Made by a program: the position numbers and the translations under genes. From Tricholoma matsutake (taxonomy: Eukaryota; Basidiomycota; Agaricomycetes; Agaricales; Tricholomataceae), in contig AP026538.1 in assembly GCA_026075535.2 (NCBI GenBank), forward strand, positions 6,944,001 through 7,008,000: a DNA stretch of 64,000 nucleotides, read 5' to 3'. Of the stretch, positions 48,258-58,795 are shown piece by piece (within the stretch, counting starts at the first letter, position 1; each line of letters opens with the position of its first letter). The notes under the pieces were generated by a model. That model had not been told where the DNA came from. It searched no databases and worked only from the letters and a program-made list of their open reading frames with translations.

Positions 48258-49189
48258 TCTCATGTACAATGTTAGTAGAAGAGACAGTTCTGCTGACACT
48301 GGGTGACTTGTGTATGCTTCCAAGACCTTAGGCCTCTCTGTGGGTCTCGAGTTATATGCAGTAGTCACTTATGATCTGAACTTCCTGAAGGTTGGGCTGC
48401 ATTAGCTCAGATCGGATGTGGCAGGTGTGGCCAGAGTACCACCGGAGGCATGTTCCAGCTCATGTCTTCCGCATGTCATACATAGTGATTAGTCAGTAAT
48501 TGATTAGTCTCCGCCGCCAAGTTCGCTTGCGCGTCGCGTCGCTGATTGCTGGTGTCGTCTCCTCTCTCCTTCTTTCCTTCATGTCTATGAATGGGGGGCG
48601 GCGTTGACTGAGCTGTCCAGCCTCTACAGTGGGAGCCCCTGGGTAGCGAGGCTCAACGTTGTCCCCTGTTTCTTCCTTGTTCTTCTCCCTCGTTCTCCCT
48701 GTTCTCTCATTCCCTGCGTGTTCATTGTTCATTCCATGCTGATCTTTCATCCCCCTGATCATCAGACCCGCCCTCAAATCAGCTCACGGTTCGGCGATCA
48801 AGCTAGTCGGCCAATGTCCCCAAAAATCTTCCGCCATGTGCCACCCGAACTTGAACCAGCCCAATGCCCCGGTAATGCGATGCGGCGGAAACGACAGGAA
48901 GACGACGACAATGAAATGCTGCTGCATGGGCTGTCAGGAAGCAAAAACAACATCGTCAGGTTTCTAATACGGCGATGATGTCGATTGATGCTGTTTTGAA
49001 CCCTAGCTAGCGTACAAAAATTTGCCCTAAAATTTTTGGCGTTCCTAAAACCGCGTGGGAAAAACCTGAGAGTGTGTTTTTTGGACGTATTTCGACCCGC
49101 TGAATCCAAATCTGAAGTTAGTTTCCTGCCAAATGCTCTCAATCAAATTTGTTGACTTTGTTTGTCCGCAACTCCACCACCACCACCAC
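48258..49189. other. Intergenic; no supported gene
   Basis: An open stretch on the plus strand at 48,604-48,978 and another on the minus at 48,493-48,777 overlap; neither shows a recognisable motif. Sequence near 49,010-49,050 (tttgccctaaaatttttggcg) looks repeat-like. The region directly before 49,200 contains a run of cac codons that does not belong to the chitin synthase frame. Confidence 0.5.
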
Positions 49190-50223
49190 CGCCTCCTCCT
49201 CCGATGTCGGTACTATGCCTGGTCCGACGAGTATATACCATCTATGGAAAGCGTTCGATATCAATTCAAATGTGGGTGGCGCCTGTGGTGAAATCGTCGC
49301 ACTGAAAGGAAAGTGGGGGTTGAATCTCCTTAATCCATTGGTGGCTGCACAGAATTTCGAGTATAAGATGTCGAATATACTTGACAAACCTCTGTACGTC
49401 CACTATCCCGTCCTTCCCTTTTCATTATCGTCTAATCACCTCCTAGTGAATCTATATTCGGCTACATCACCGTCCTACCAGGCGCATTCAGTACATCGCC
49501 CTCCAAAACGACGCAATAGGCGAAGGACCACTCCAGAAATACTTCCTAGGCGAGAAGATGGTATGTCACCTCCTCCTCCTCCCAATCTTCTTCTAACCAA
49601 AACCACACCACATCACACAGCATGGCGCAGGCGCAGATATATTCACCGCAAACATGTACCTAGCCGAAGACAGAGTAAATTCCCCTCCCCCCCTCCCTCC
49701 CTATCTCCCTCCCAATTCCTCGCCAATTAACCAACGCCTATGATACAGATCCTATGCTGGGAGCTCGTCTCCAAACGGGGCGGGTCATGGGTACTCCACT
49801 ACGTCAAATCCGCCTACGCCATCACCGACGTGCCAGATCAGGTACGCCACAACTCCCATCTATCCCTAACGCATATCTAATTACACTACGCACAGGTCCC
49901 AGAAAACATCTCCCAACGCCGACGTTGGCTCAACGGGTCCTTCTTCGCCGCAGTACACAGCACTGTCCACTTTTACTACATCTACCGCTCTGCACATTCT
50001 TTCATGCGTAAATTGTGGATACACGTTGAGATGCTATATCAGTTTTTCAATTTGGTGTTTTCTTGGTTTGTTCTGGTGCGTTTTTTTGCGTTGTGCTTCT
50101 CTCATTTTTTTCATCTCCCAATCCATTTTTCATCAACCCCCCGCTCCACAGGCCAACTACTTCATAGCGTTCACCATCCTCTCCGACTCCCTAGAAGACC
50201 CAACATTTCACTTAACAGGTTGT
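49190..50223 (+). pseudogene. Chitin synthase gene fragment, truncated at both ends
   Basis: Five or six exons with clean borders encode the centre of a chitin synthase: [104 protein letters not shown] and the catalytic [13 protein letters not shown]. It ends in the first C-terminal membrane region at EDPTFHLTG. The upstream catalytic half (with the first conserved Asp motifs) and the remaining membrane spans are missing. The sequence just upstream (cac repeats) and downstream is unrelated. No stop interrupts the fragment, so it is probably a recent partial duplicate rather than an old relic. A functional enzyme needs the missing parts. Confidence 0.8.
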
Positions 50224-50336
50224 AACTTTATTTATGCAAGACAAGATAGAATATTATATTTTTTGTTTTGTTTGTTGTTGTCATCACCGGCATCGGTGGG
50301 CCCCGGTTAGGTAGTTAGCCGATGTTATAGTAGTTA

Positions 50337-50984
50337 CAGTCGACACCCTCTTAACCCATACCCCTGATAACCCATACTCTCCCATAACCCATAGGATTTT
50401 CGATCCACCAAGTCGGTAGGTGGGGATTTCGAACCCATAACCCATAACTCTCTGATACCCAATAACCCATACCTTTTTCGAGGCAAAACCCATACTTTTA
50501 TTACTATATATAGGTAATATATTATGTAAATGGTGCACTTGAGTAACTTTTTTGGTACTTTTTATACCGCTACCATCCCAACTGGCAATTATAGTATTAC
50601 TTACCAAACATAGCTGTGTTTGTCATTGCTTAAACTTGCTTTTTGTCTGACACTACCACTTGCCAGTGGTTCAATCGTTCAAATTTCGGTGCTGCAAGAC
50701 TTGAAAAGCAGCTGAAATCTTGCAGGATTGAGTCAAAGCTAAAAAAAGGGGTCAAAATGCCCATCAAGGATCAATATCTTACCCTTGCAACAGGTGTAAT
50801 TGTTTGAGAGGGACATTATTTCGCACCACCTCAATGTACTTGAAAGACATAGGACCAAATTTTTTCAGAATTTTAATAGTATTTTGGGACCTATTTTTAG
50901 CACCACCCTTGAACCCCATACTCCCCCATAACCCATAGCCTGAAGTGTCCATGGAAGGGGTATGGGTTAAGAGGGTGTCGACTG
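50337..50984. mobile_element. Tc1/mariner- or pogo-type non-autonomous TIR element, 648 bp
   Basis: Terminal inverted repeats of about 28 bp: CAGTCGACACCCTCTTAACC at the left and its reverse complement at the right. TA dinucleotides flank both ends (50,335-50,336 and 50,985-50,986), the target used by Tc1/mariner transposases; CAGT ends are common in the pogo/Fot1 branch. Subterminal cccataaccc-type repeats are present, with no coding sequence. It lies between the chitin synthase fragment and the GGT gene. Confidence 0.85.
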
Positions 50985-51382
50985 TATACACAAACTGTCA
51001 CTGGTACTGGCACTTGGAATATTGCCGGCAGGGAATGTCAGTTGAGATTGATGGCGACTCGACGTTTGAGCCTGTTTTATCAAGCTTTCAAGGGTTGGTC
51101 AAGGTCAAGGTGAGAATGCGCCACTTCCATGTCACCAGCATCATGCATCCTGCCAAGCTTCCATCGTATTTCCAAACAAACATTGTGGCGCTCTGAAAGC
51201 TCACCCGGCACCCGGCGGACTCGGTAACGTTACTAACGTACGATGACGACAGGGTTTATATGGCACACTGGCACCTCTGGCATGCCCATTCTCTATAACG
51301 AGCTTCGAGACTCTCAGGCGGCTAAGGAAATCACTTCCAACGACGTCAATTGGCATATCCTCCGAGTCACACTCACACTGGC

Positions 51383-53737
51383 ATGCACAGCTTCCAACGC
51401 AAGGACCATCTTTACTTATCCGACTTGGACACTTCTTCTAGGCAGCGTCATCCATGGAAGCAATGGCTACTAGGATTCACAGTTCTCTCTGCACTGGTGC
51501 TCCTCTTCTCGAATCCTTTACAGGATAAGACCTTGTCGCACATCCTCAAATCTCTCAGTGAGCGACGCAACCCCGCGTATCTCGTAAAAGCTAAACACGG
51601 CGCCGTCGCATCTGAGAATAAGCGCTGTTCTGATATCGGTGTTGATGTTCTCAAGGATGGAGGGAACGCGATTGATGCTGCTATCAGTGTTACATTTTGC
51701 GTCGGTGTCGTCAACATGTTTTCGTGCGTGTCGCCATGATACTTTGGTTATTATCGTCTCGTAAATCCAAATATGCTTAGATCCGGTGTAGGAGGTGGAG
51801 GCTTCATGATTGTACGGATACCTCCTGATTCTCATGGTCATCCCTCCGAAGTACATACAATTGACTTCCGAGAAACTGCCCCTGCACTCTCCAACAGTTC
51901 CATGTACGTCAAATCCCCTGACTTGGCCAAGTATGGTGGTTTGTCTGTTGGGGTTCCTGGAGAAGTGCGGGGGCTTGAGGAGGCGTATCGCAGATGGGGC
52001 AGCCGGAAACTGTCATGGAAAAGACTAGTCGAACCGAGTGTCTCCTTGGCAGAAGGGTGGGAAGTGGATAAAGAATTGGGAAAACGCATACCAGTCAATA
52101 GTCGTCCCTTTTTTTCTTTTTCTTTCACATCGATACTGATATATCCTTTCTTCAGTGGTTTCCGGATCTCATGCTGAATAACCCAGATTGGAGTGCTATA
52201 TTCGAACCTCAAGGAAGGTTCTTACGTGAGGGTGAGCTTATTCGGCGGACAAATCTTTCACGTACCCTTGGGAGGATTGCGCAGGAGGGCGCAGACGCCT
52301 TCTACAAGGTAGGTGTTTTGATCTGTCTCTTGGAATCTTTCGCCCATTCATCACTGAACTAAGGGCCCCATTGCGCATTCCCTGGTTCACAAAGTTCGCT
52401 CAACTGGAGGCATACTTTCTCATTTGGATCTGGATAATTATTCCGTCAAAGTAGACCTTGCGTTGCAGGGGACGTATCGCGGTAGAAAGGTTTATGCTAC
52501 GCATGCACCTACATCAGGACCAGGTATGTTGAAAAGACCTCGATATTCATTCTTTCTTTCAATAATAACAACAACAACAACAGTCTTTTTGCACATGATG
52601 AATTTGCTTGAGAGATATCGGATGAAGGAACGGACTGCCCTCAACGCCCATAGAATCGTAGAAATCATGAAATTTGGATTTGCAGCACGGCAAGTGGGGT
52701 TGAATGTTTTTGGCTATGTTCTGATGGTTACATTTTCAGGACTAAAATATGTGATCCTGATTTCAACAACGACACAGCGCGCATAGATCAAATTTCGACA
52801 AAGATCTTTGCCGATGCCATTTTTAGGAATATAACAGACGTGAGTCCACACGTATTTTTGTTCGTATATTGTGAACCATTCAGCATGATAGGACCGTACT
52901 CATCCCTCAGAATATTATAATCCAGACTACGGTGTCAAGATTGATCATGGCACTGTGAGCTTCGTAAAGCCCTTGGATACATTGCACTACTGATATATAC
53001 AGAGTCATACGTCGGTGGTCGATAAACATGGCATGGCAGTTGCCTTGACCTCGACTGTAAACTTGGTCTTTGGTTCTCAAGTCCTTGACCCCGTAACTGG
53101 CATCATACTTAATGATGAAATGGATGATTTCTCGATACCCGGCATCCCTAACGCATTCGACCTCTTGCCTTCGCCTTGTACGTGTACCCTATACCTAACA
53201 TGATGGCCCCTGATCGACTTGCGCAGACAATTTCCCTGAGCCTGGAAAACGTCCACTTTCGTCTACCATACCAACAATTATTGAGCATGCCGATGGTTCG
53301 CTTTTTGTGGCCATCGGTGGATCTGGTGGCTCGCAGATCTTCGGGGCCGTTTTTCAAACACTTCTTAATCTAGATTTGGGCTTGGATGTTAGCCAGGCGA
53401 TAGAATTCGGACGACTGCATGATCAATTATACCCTCCAATTTTAGAAGCCGATTCTGTGTATCCTCTAGAGATACTTGATGGGTTACGAGATCGTGGTCA
53501 CAATGTTACAGGTGCGTTTAAACGGATGGATCCTTGGCTTATGGATTTTTGACTTGAGATGATTTGATCGCAGTTCGTGATATTAATAGGGTTGCTGCTG
53601 CTGTTCAAGTGGTTGTGCAGCAGAATGGAAAGATCACCGGTGAGTTCTGTATACAATTGCGGCAGACATGTTGTTTTTACTTTTTAATGTCAGCTGCCAG
53701 CGATTCTAGAAAGAACGGGATAGCTTCAGGATATTAA
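51383..53737 (+). CDS. Gamma-glutamyltranspeptidase, type II membrane protein
   Basis: Start [16 protein letters not shown], followed by one membrane anchor at about residues 28-46 ([16 protein letters not shown]). Conserved segments: [25 protein letters not shown], a glycine-rich [20 protein letters not shown] and [17 protein letters not shown] in the large subunit; then [22 protein letters not shown], where the N-terminal Thr nucleophile of the small subunit is released by self-cleavage; [12 protein letters not shown]; and [20 protein letters not shown]. The end is RKNGIASGY. About ten introns. The enzyme transfers or hydrolyses the gamma-glutamyl group of glutathione, at the vacuole or cell surface, releasing Cys-Gly for reuse. 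It appears complete. Confidence 0.9.
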
Positions 53738-54343
53738 GCCGACCGAATATTCCCTATTGGAAAGTCGACTTCTCATTTAACTATAGCTACTAATTGTGGG
53801 AGAGTTAGATTAGATTATCTTGTCTGTCCATCATGCTATTCGCTGGTACAAGGGATTCCCGAATCCTTGAAATTGGGATTAGTGCACAGTTACATAGAAA
53901 TATGGTACTGATATTCTGTAGACTCATCTAGCATTTAGCGAGGTAGTCTGTGAGCCCCTTCTCAGCTGAGTCGACGGAGAGTTTATAATGGTGAGAACAT
54001 AAGTAGTTTCCTTACCATTCTCGTATAGTGGTTGTGAAGGATGATATATGTTACGCACCTTTGGCATCTATCAGCGAACGAACAATGATGGTGATGCTGG
54101 CATAAACTACAAACCTCAGTTTTGACAATTAGAACTTTGGGGGTGAAAGAGTCAGCGTAAAGTGAACTGAAAATAGAATGACTTTGAAGTACCTACCTTG
54201 CAGAAACGGCAATCAATTGCGGGAGAGTTAGATCATTGGCGAACTGCCATGCTGGATCGACAGTACCTGATCGCTCGCTACCTGGTCGGTCCAGTGACTC
54301 GTACCCGATATCCACTACTGATCAGAGAATTATTGCTCTTTTC
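53738..54343. other. Intergenic; no supported gene
   Basis: Contains the 3' end of the GGT gene. A short motif, attg(t/c)gggagagttagat, recurs at about 53,796 and 54,216. The 8-bp target CTCTTTTC of the following foldback element is at 54,336-54,343. Confidence 0.5.
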
Positions 54344-55508
54344 CAGCCTACCCATGCCCTCTGGAAGAGTCCGTGATCGCTCACCATAGTTTTCATTCTC
54401 AGCTTTCCCGCAGTTTGATTGTCCAAAACCTTCTTTTTTGTAACTCTTCCAGAGGGCCTGGCATCAAACATCTGTCAATAGACATCGCCACCGTTATGAG
54501 TGACTGATCAATGTCCATTTCAGTCGTACCGTGTTAAACTTTTTTTTGCTTATGTAAACTTAAACTTGGATTAACGTGTACAACTTGTAAATTTGGTCAT
54601 GTTTGTACTTTCAATGGGAAATCTTCTGCAAGTCATTCCTCAACAATCATGCCACATTTTGGCATGATTCTGTAGTCTATCTTATACTACTAATTGAACT
54701 CTAGAGTCTCACACAATTTATCTATTTTTTGGTTGATATCTGTGAAAGTTAGGTTGACACCTGCCAATTATGTGTGTGCAAGCAATATCTCAAGAACTAA
54801 TGGTCAGAGAAATAAGCTGAGGGCAGTATAGTGTCAAGAATAATAGGTAATAGATCCTCATGCAAGAAATGAGCCCTTGTGGCCAGTAGGTGGGTGTCAA
54901 TGCCAAGTATGTAGCTTCCCAAATTGTCAATCACACTTCAAAGCAGCATTCAGCCAGCACAAGGGCCATGGGCTCATTTTTTGCATTGGGAGCCATCACC
55001 TATATCACCCTTGACACTGCACTGCCCTCAGCTTATTTCTCTGACCATTAGTTCTTGAGATATTGCTTGCACACACATAATTGGCAGGTGTCAACCTAAC
55101 TTTCACAGATATCAACCAAAAAATAGATAAATTGTGTGAGACTCTAGAGTTCAATTAGTAGTATAAGATAGACTACAGAATCATGCCAAAATGTGGCATG
55201 ATTGTTGAGGAATGACTTGCAGAAGATTTCCCATTGAAAGTACAAACATGACCAAATTTACAAGTTGTACACGTTAATCCAAGTTTAAGTTTACATAAGC
55301 AAAAAAAAGTTTAACACGGTACGACTGAAATGGACATTGATCAGTCACTCATAACGGTGGCGATGTCTATTGACAGATGTTTGATGCCAGGCCCTCTGGA
55401 AGAGTTACAAAAAAGAAGGTTTTGGACAATCAAACTGCGGGAAAGCTGAGAATGAAAACTATGGTGAGCGATCACGGACTCTTCCAGAGGGCATGGGTAG
55501 GAGGCTGA
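54344..55508. mobile_element. Foldback (long-TIR) hAT-type element, 1,165 bp
   Basis: Two inverted arms of about 500-550 bp face each other around a centre near 54,900-54,960. Read by eye, about 480 bp of the arms (54,390-54,870 against 54,980-55,460) appear identical, and similarity falls toward the centre. The ends are CAGCCTACCCATGCC and, inverted, TCAGCCTCCTACCCATGCC. The 8-bp duplication CTCTTTTC (54,336-54,343 and 55,509-55,516) fits hAT integration. Internal copies of ctcttccagaggg near both ends suggest a nested end structure. There is no coding sequence. Transcripts would fold into long double-stranded RNA. Confidence 0.85.
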
Positions 55509-55614
55509 CTCTTTTCATAAATAATGACACTCATGTAAATAAATAAAAATACGTTTTGTCGCGTCGCATTGCGCCCAAGCTTCGCAACTCAACACTGCTC
55601 ATCCATCCAGCACC

Positions 55615-56130
55615 ATGACCAACTCCTTGTCTACTCATGATGGTTCTGACCATGTCAGTGAAGCTGAGGATGATAACAGTGTGTTATTCCTTGTACTACA
55701 TGCTGTCTGACTACTGATACCCATCATCAATCAGTAAGCTTGCACAATGACGGAAAAGGCATTCAAATCAGTGCTATGCTTTTTGGTGTTCTCCAGCACC
55801 CCAAAGCTGGTGAAAAGAAGAGGCGTGCCAATGCAAAACCACCTGTTACCACCAAAGTGGTCTATGTGCACGAGAAGACAGAATTTATTGATGGCCTCAT
55901 TCAAATCATTGGTCGAGCCTTGAACTGGAAGGACCTATGCAAAGGAGGTCTGGATGAGTATGAGAATCTGAGTGAACAAATGGCTGCATTGTTTTCACTC
56001 GAGTACACCATTCCCTGCACCCAGCTGAAGGATGTCGAGCTTTGCTCCGAATGTGGAAGGTTGCCGAGTTTGGCAGCCTACACTAGACTTAGGTTTACTA
56101 AAAGACAGGATCAAATTATCTTCGTTGCAT
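55615..56130 (+). pseudogene. Hypothetical protein gene, probably truncated
   Basis: ATG at 55,615 opens MTNSLSTHDGSDHVSEAEDDN; an intron (about 55,679-55,737, gtgtgt...caatcag) joins to ISLHNDGKGIQISAMLFGV. The frame then reads a Lys/Arg-rich patch and VVYVHEKTEFIDGLIQIIGRAL, YENLSEQMAALFSLEYTIPCTQLKDVEL. The charged N-terminus and the FIDGLIQIIGR / YTIPCTQLKD layout resemble a multi-copy agaricomycete family of unknown function, from memory. After about 56,045 the text changes into repeat-like sequence and stops at 56,130, so the gene looks cut off. The foldback element lies only 107 bp upstream of the start. Confidence 0.5.
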
Positions 56131-56850
56131 AGAAGTAGGAACCATAAGTTACTACAAATAAAAGAATAGGAAGTTACTATACCTTCATTGCATAGAAGTA
56201 GGAACAAAGGTTAAGGAATAAAAAATAAGTAATATATAAGAAAAAGATCGACCGTGTAAGTAAAAGGCTGCATCAAGCATAGTGTGTGATTTGGGAAGGC
56301 CACATCGGGCATAATCACAAAATAGGAAGGTACCGCATCAATAGGATAATGTTGGCACTGCTGGATGTGGATAGAAGGGTAATAAGGATGTATGGTGCCA
56401 TTGCCAGGATGCATGTCACCAGTTGTTGTTGTTGTATTCGCCTGTGGCTGTGCCGGTGGCGAGGGTGATTGTGTCGGCGATGTGTGTGGCTGTGTCAGCA
56501 CCATGGGAGTGTGTTGGTGGCATAGGGTGGCCATAACTCACTGTAACACAGACACTGGTATATCTGGTGTTGGTGAGTCGTTTATGCACCGTAGGTGGCT
56601 ATGCTATTGCCAGTGGTAAGGGTGGTTGTGTCAGCGATGTGTGTGGCTGTGCCAGCACCATGGAAGTGTTTAATGGTGGTGTAGTAATGTAACACAGACA
56701 TTGGTATGTCTGGTGTTGGTGAGTTGTTTATGTGTCATAGGTGGCTGTGTTGGCAGCGAGGGTGGTTGTGTTGGCGATGTGTGTGGTGTGCCGGCGCTGT
56801 GGAAGTGTGTAATGGCGGTGTAAGTAAATTAACTTGTCATAATGTCGTGA
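56110..56850. repeat. Repeat block with about 140-160-bp imperfect tandem units
   Basis: The sequence cattgcatagaagtaggaac occurs twice (about 56,123 and 56,183). From 56,470 to 56,840 a unit containing gtgtgtggctgtgccagcaccatggaagtgt, acacagacattggtatgtctggtgttggtgag and gtggctgtg recurs about two and a half times. It directly follows (in minus orientation) the chromodomain of the decayed Gypsy element, so it may be its 3' untranslated region or LTR. No gene. Confidence 0.55.
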
Positions 56851-56859
56851 GTCTGTGGG

Positions 56860-58795
56860 GCCAGACTTACACTCCTCCCCACTTGAAAAAATTGTGTGGG
56901 TCTCAGACCTCTGTCCCATTTTCATCTTCCCACCAGTCAAGGGCATCAGTGTCGGCCATTTCAGAGCCGGGGCACCACTCATCGTGTTCTTTCCTGTATC
57001 CTTCATAATGGACAAGGTATTGTACACCCCTGCCACATTGCTGTGCATCCACAATTTTGTCAATGTACCACTCCTCGGTGCCATCTTCAGTGACAATTGG
57101 CATTGGCTGAGCTGGCTCCCAGTCAGGGAAGAGGAGTGGGTCATTGGGGACATATCATTTTAGTAGGTGTGCATGGAACCCAGGGAAGGTGTTGGGGTTG
57201 TTGGGAAGTTTGAGAATGTATTCAGAGCATTCAGGGAAGGTATGTGTGACTGTGTAGGGGCCATTGTGTTGCGGCATGAATTTGGCAACTTGTGTTTTGC
57301 CTTTGCATTTGTAATTGTGGCGGCGATTTTCGGTGGAGAGCATGACAAGGTTGCTGACCTCATAGACATCCTCCAGCGCCTGGTGCTCGTTGGTGTGATA
57401 TGCCTGGCGAATTTTGGGAGCAAGGAGATTGTCCTGTGCTTCCTGAACATCAAGGTGGACATGTGTAATGATGTTGTGTGCAGTGATCTGCTCAGCAGTG
57501 GCACTTTTGGTGAGGGGCACAATAGGTGGGATGATGCATAGAGATCGGCCGGTTTTGAGTTGGAAACCAGAGAAGCCAGTGGATGCATTCATAGTGTTCA
57601 TGATGGCAAACCATACACGGGGGAGTTTAGCTAGCCAGCCCTTCTGGTTGTTGTCAACATGGTACCGAATGGCTTGGTTCACGGTTTTGTTTGTCTGTTC
57701 ACTGCTGCCATCAGTTTCAGGGTGATAGGATGTGGACATTTTTAGTTTAACACCGGTGAGCTTGTGGAGTGCAGTCCAAAGGTTGGTGGTGAAACATGCA
57801 TCTCTGTCAGAGATGAGGTGTAGCATGAGGCCATTTTTGCAGTACCATTCATCAAAGAGCACAACGGCGACCTGAGCAGCGGTATATGAGGAGTGAATGC
57901 CGACAATGTGTATGTCAGCACCGAGGAGGTCTGTCGTGGTCAGGATGGTGTCCTTTCCATTCTCCTCTGGTAGTGGGCCAATGAAATCCAGGCCATGGTG
58001 TCAAAGCGGTCATCAGGTACTGGTAGTGGGTGCAAGGGACTGGTGGGTTTTGTGGTCCGGTTTTTGTTTTGCTGGCACTCAGTGCATGATGGGATGTATG
58101 CATTTTCCAAGTCCCAGCATGTTTGGCCAGTAATAAGAACCACAGAGAGATTCATAGCTTTTGTCAAAGCTGAAATGTCCCAAGGTATCATGTGCCAGGT
58201 TGTAGAGTAGTTCACGTACCTTAAGATCTTGTGGGATCACAAGTCAGCAGCTGACATAGAGGAGTTGATCGGTGAGGGTTGCCCCTTCGATGCTCCTCAT
58301 GTCAATATCCTTCATAAGTTGTTTGGCAAAGGAATCAGTCTCATAGCCAGTGATGATGGCATCGAGAAGTGACTGGTCTGCGGTGATGTTTAGTATGCCA
58401 GCGGTGTGTGTAGCCGGTGCATTGCATGTGTACGTGATCACCCAGGCAGCGAGGCATGCATCTGGTGTGACATCAGGCATGTGGGATAGTGCATCTGCAG
58501 CAGTGTTTTCTTCACCATGGATGTAGGTAATGTTGTAGTCAAAATCGGCCATGTACATTGACCATCTCATTTGTCATCTTGACATCTCCTTCTGTGATTG
58601 GAAGTATTCGAGTGTTCGGTGGTCAGTGAAGACCTCAAAATGGGCACCGAGGAGGTGGGATCTCCATTTCTTAAATGCCTTGAGAATAGCAAGGAGTTCC
58701 AGGGTAATTCTTCTCGGCGTCATTGAGTTGGTAGGAGTCGTAGGTGACTGGTCTTGCAGTTTCCCAAGTTGCACCAAAACTCAACATGGCGCCGG
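56860..58795 (-). pseudogene. Chromovirus pol: RNase H end, integrase, chromodomain
   Basis: Minus-strand reading from 58,790 (LSFGATWETARPVTYDSYQL) through RNase H (HFEVFTDHRTLEYFQSQKEM, ADFDYNITYIHGEENTAADAL), the integrase zinc region (YIPSCTECQQNKNRT, 58,090) and catalytic core (LDFIGPLPEENGKDTIL; SDRDACFTTNLWTALHKL; TSYHPETDGSSEQTNKTVNQ) to a chromodomain (WYIDKIVDAQQ, QYLVHYEGY, EWCPGSEM) near 56,920-57,080. Frameshifts occur around 58,010, 58,090 and 58,570. It is a different Gypsy family from the one at 8,878. It continues at 61,010 after the inserted LTR. Confidence 0.85.

Noticed and set aside
48493..48978. Overlapping open frames between SPF1 and the chitin synthase fragment
   Set aside because: No conserved motif, no clear intron structure, and the frames overlap on opposite strands.
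56470..56850. CRISPR-like regular repeats
   Set aside because: Units are 140-160 bp, imperfect and without unique spacers; the genome is eukaryotic. It is tandem-repeat DNA.
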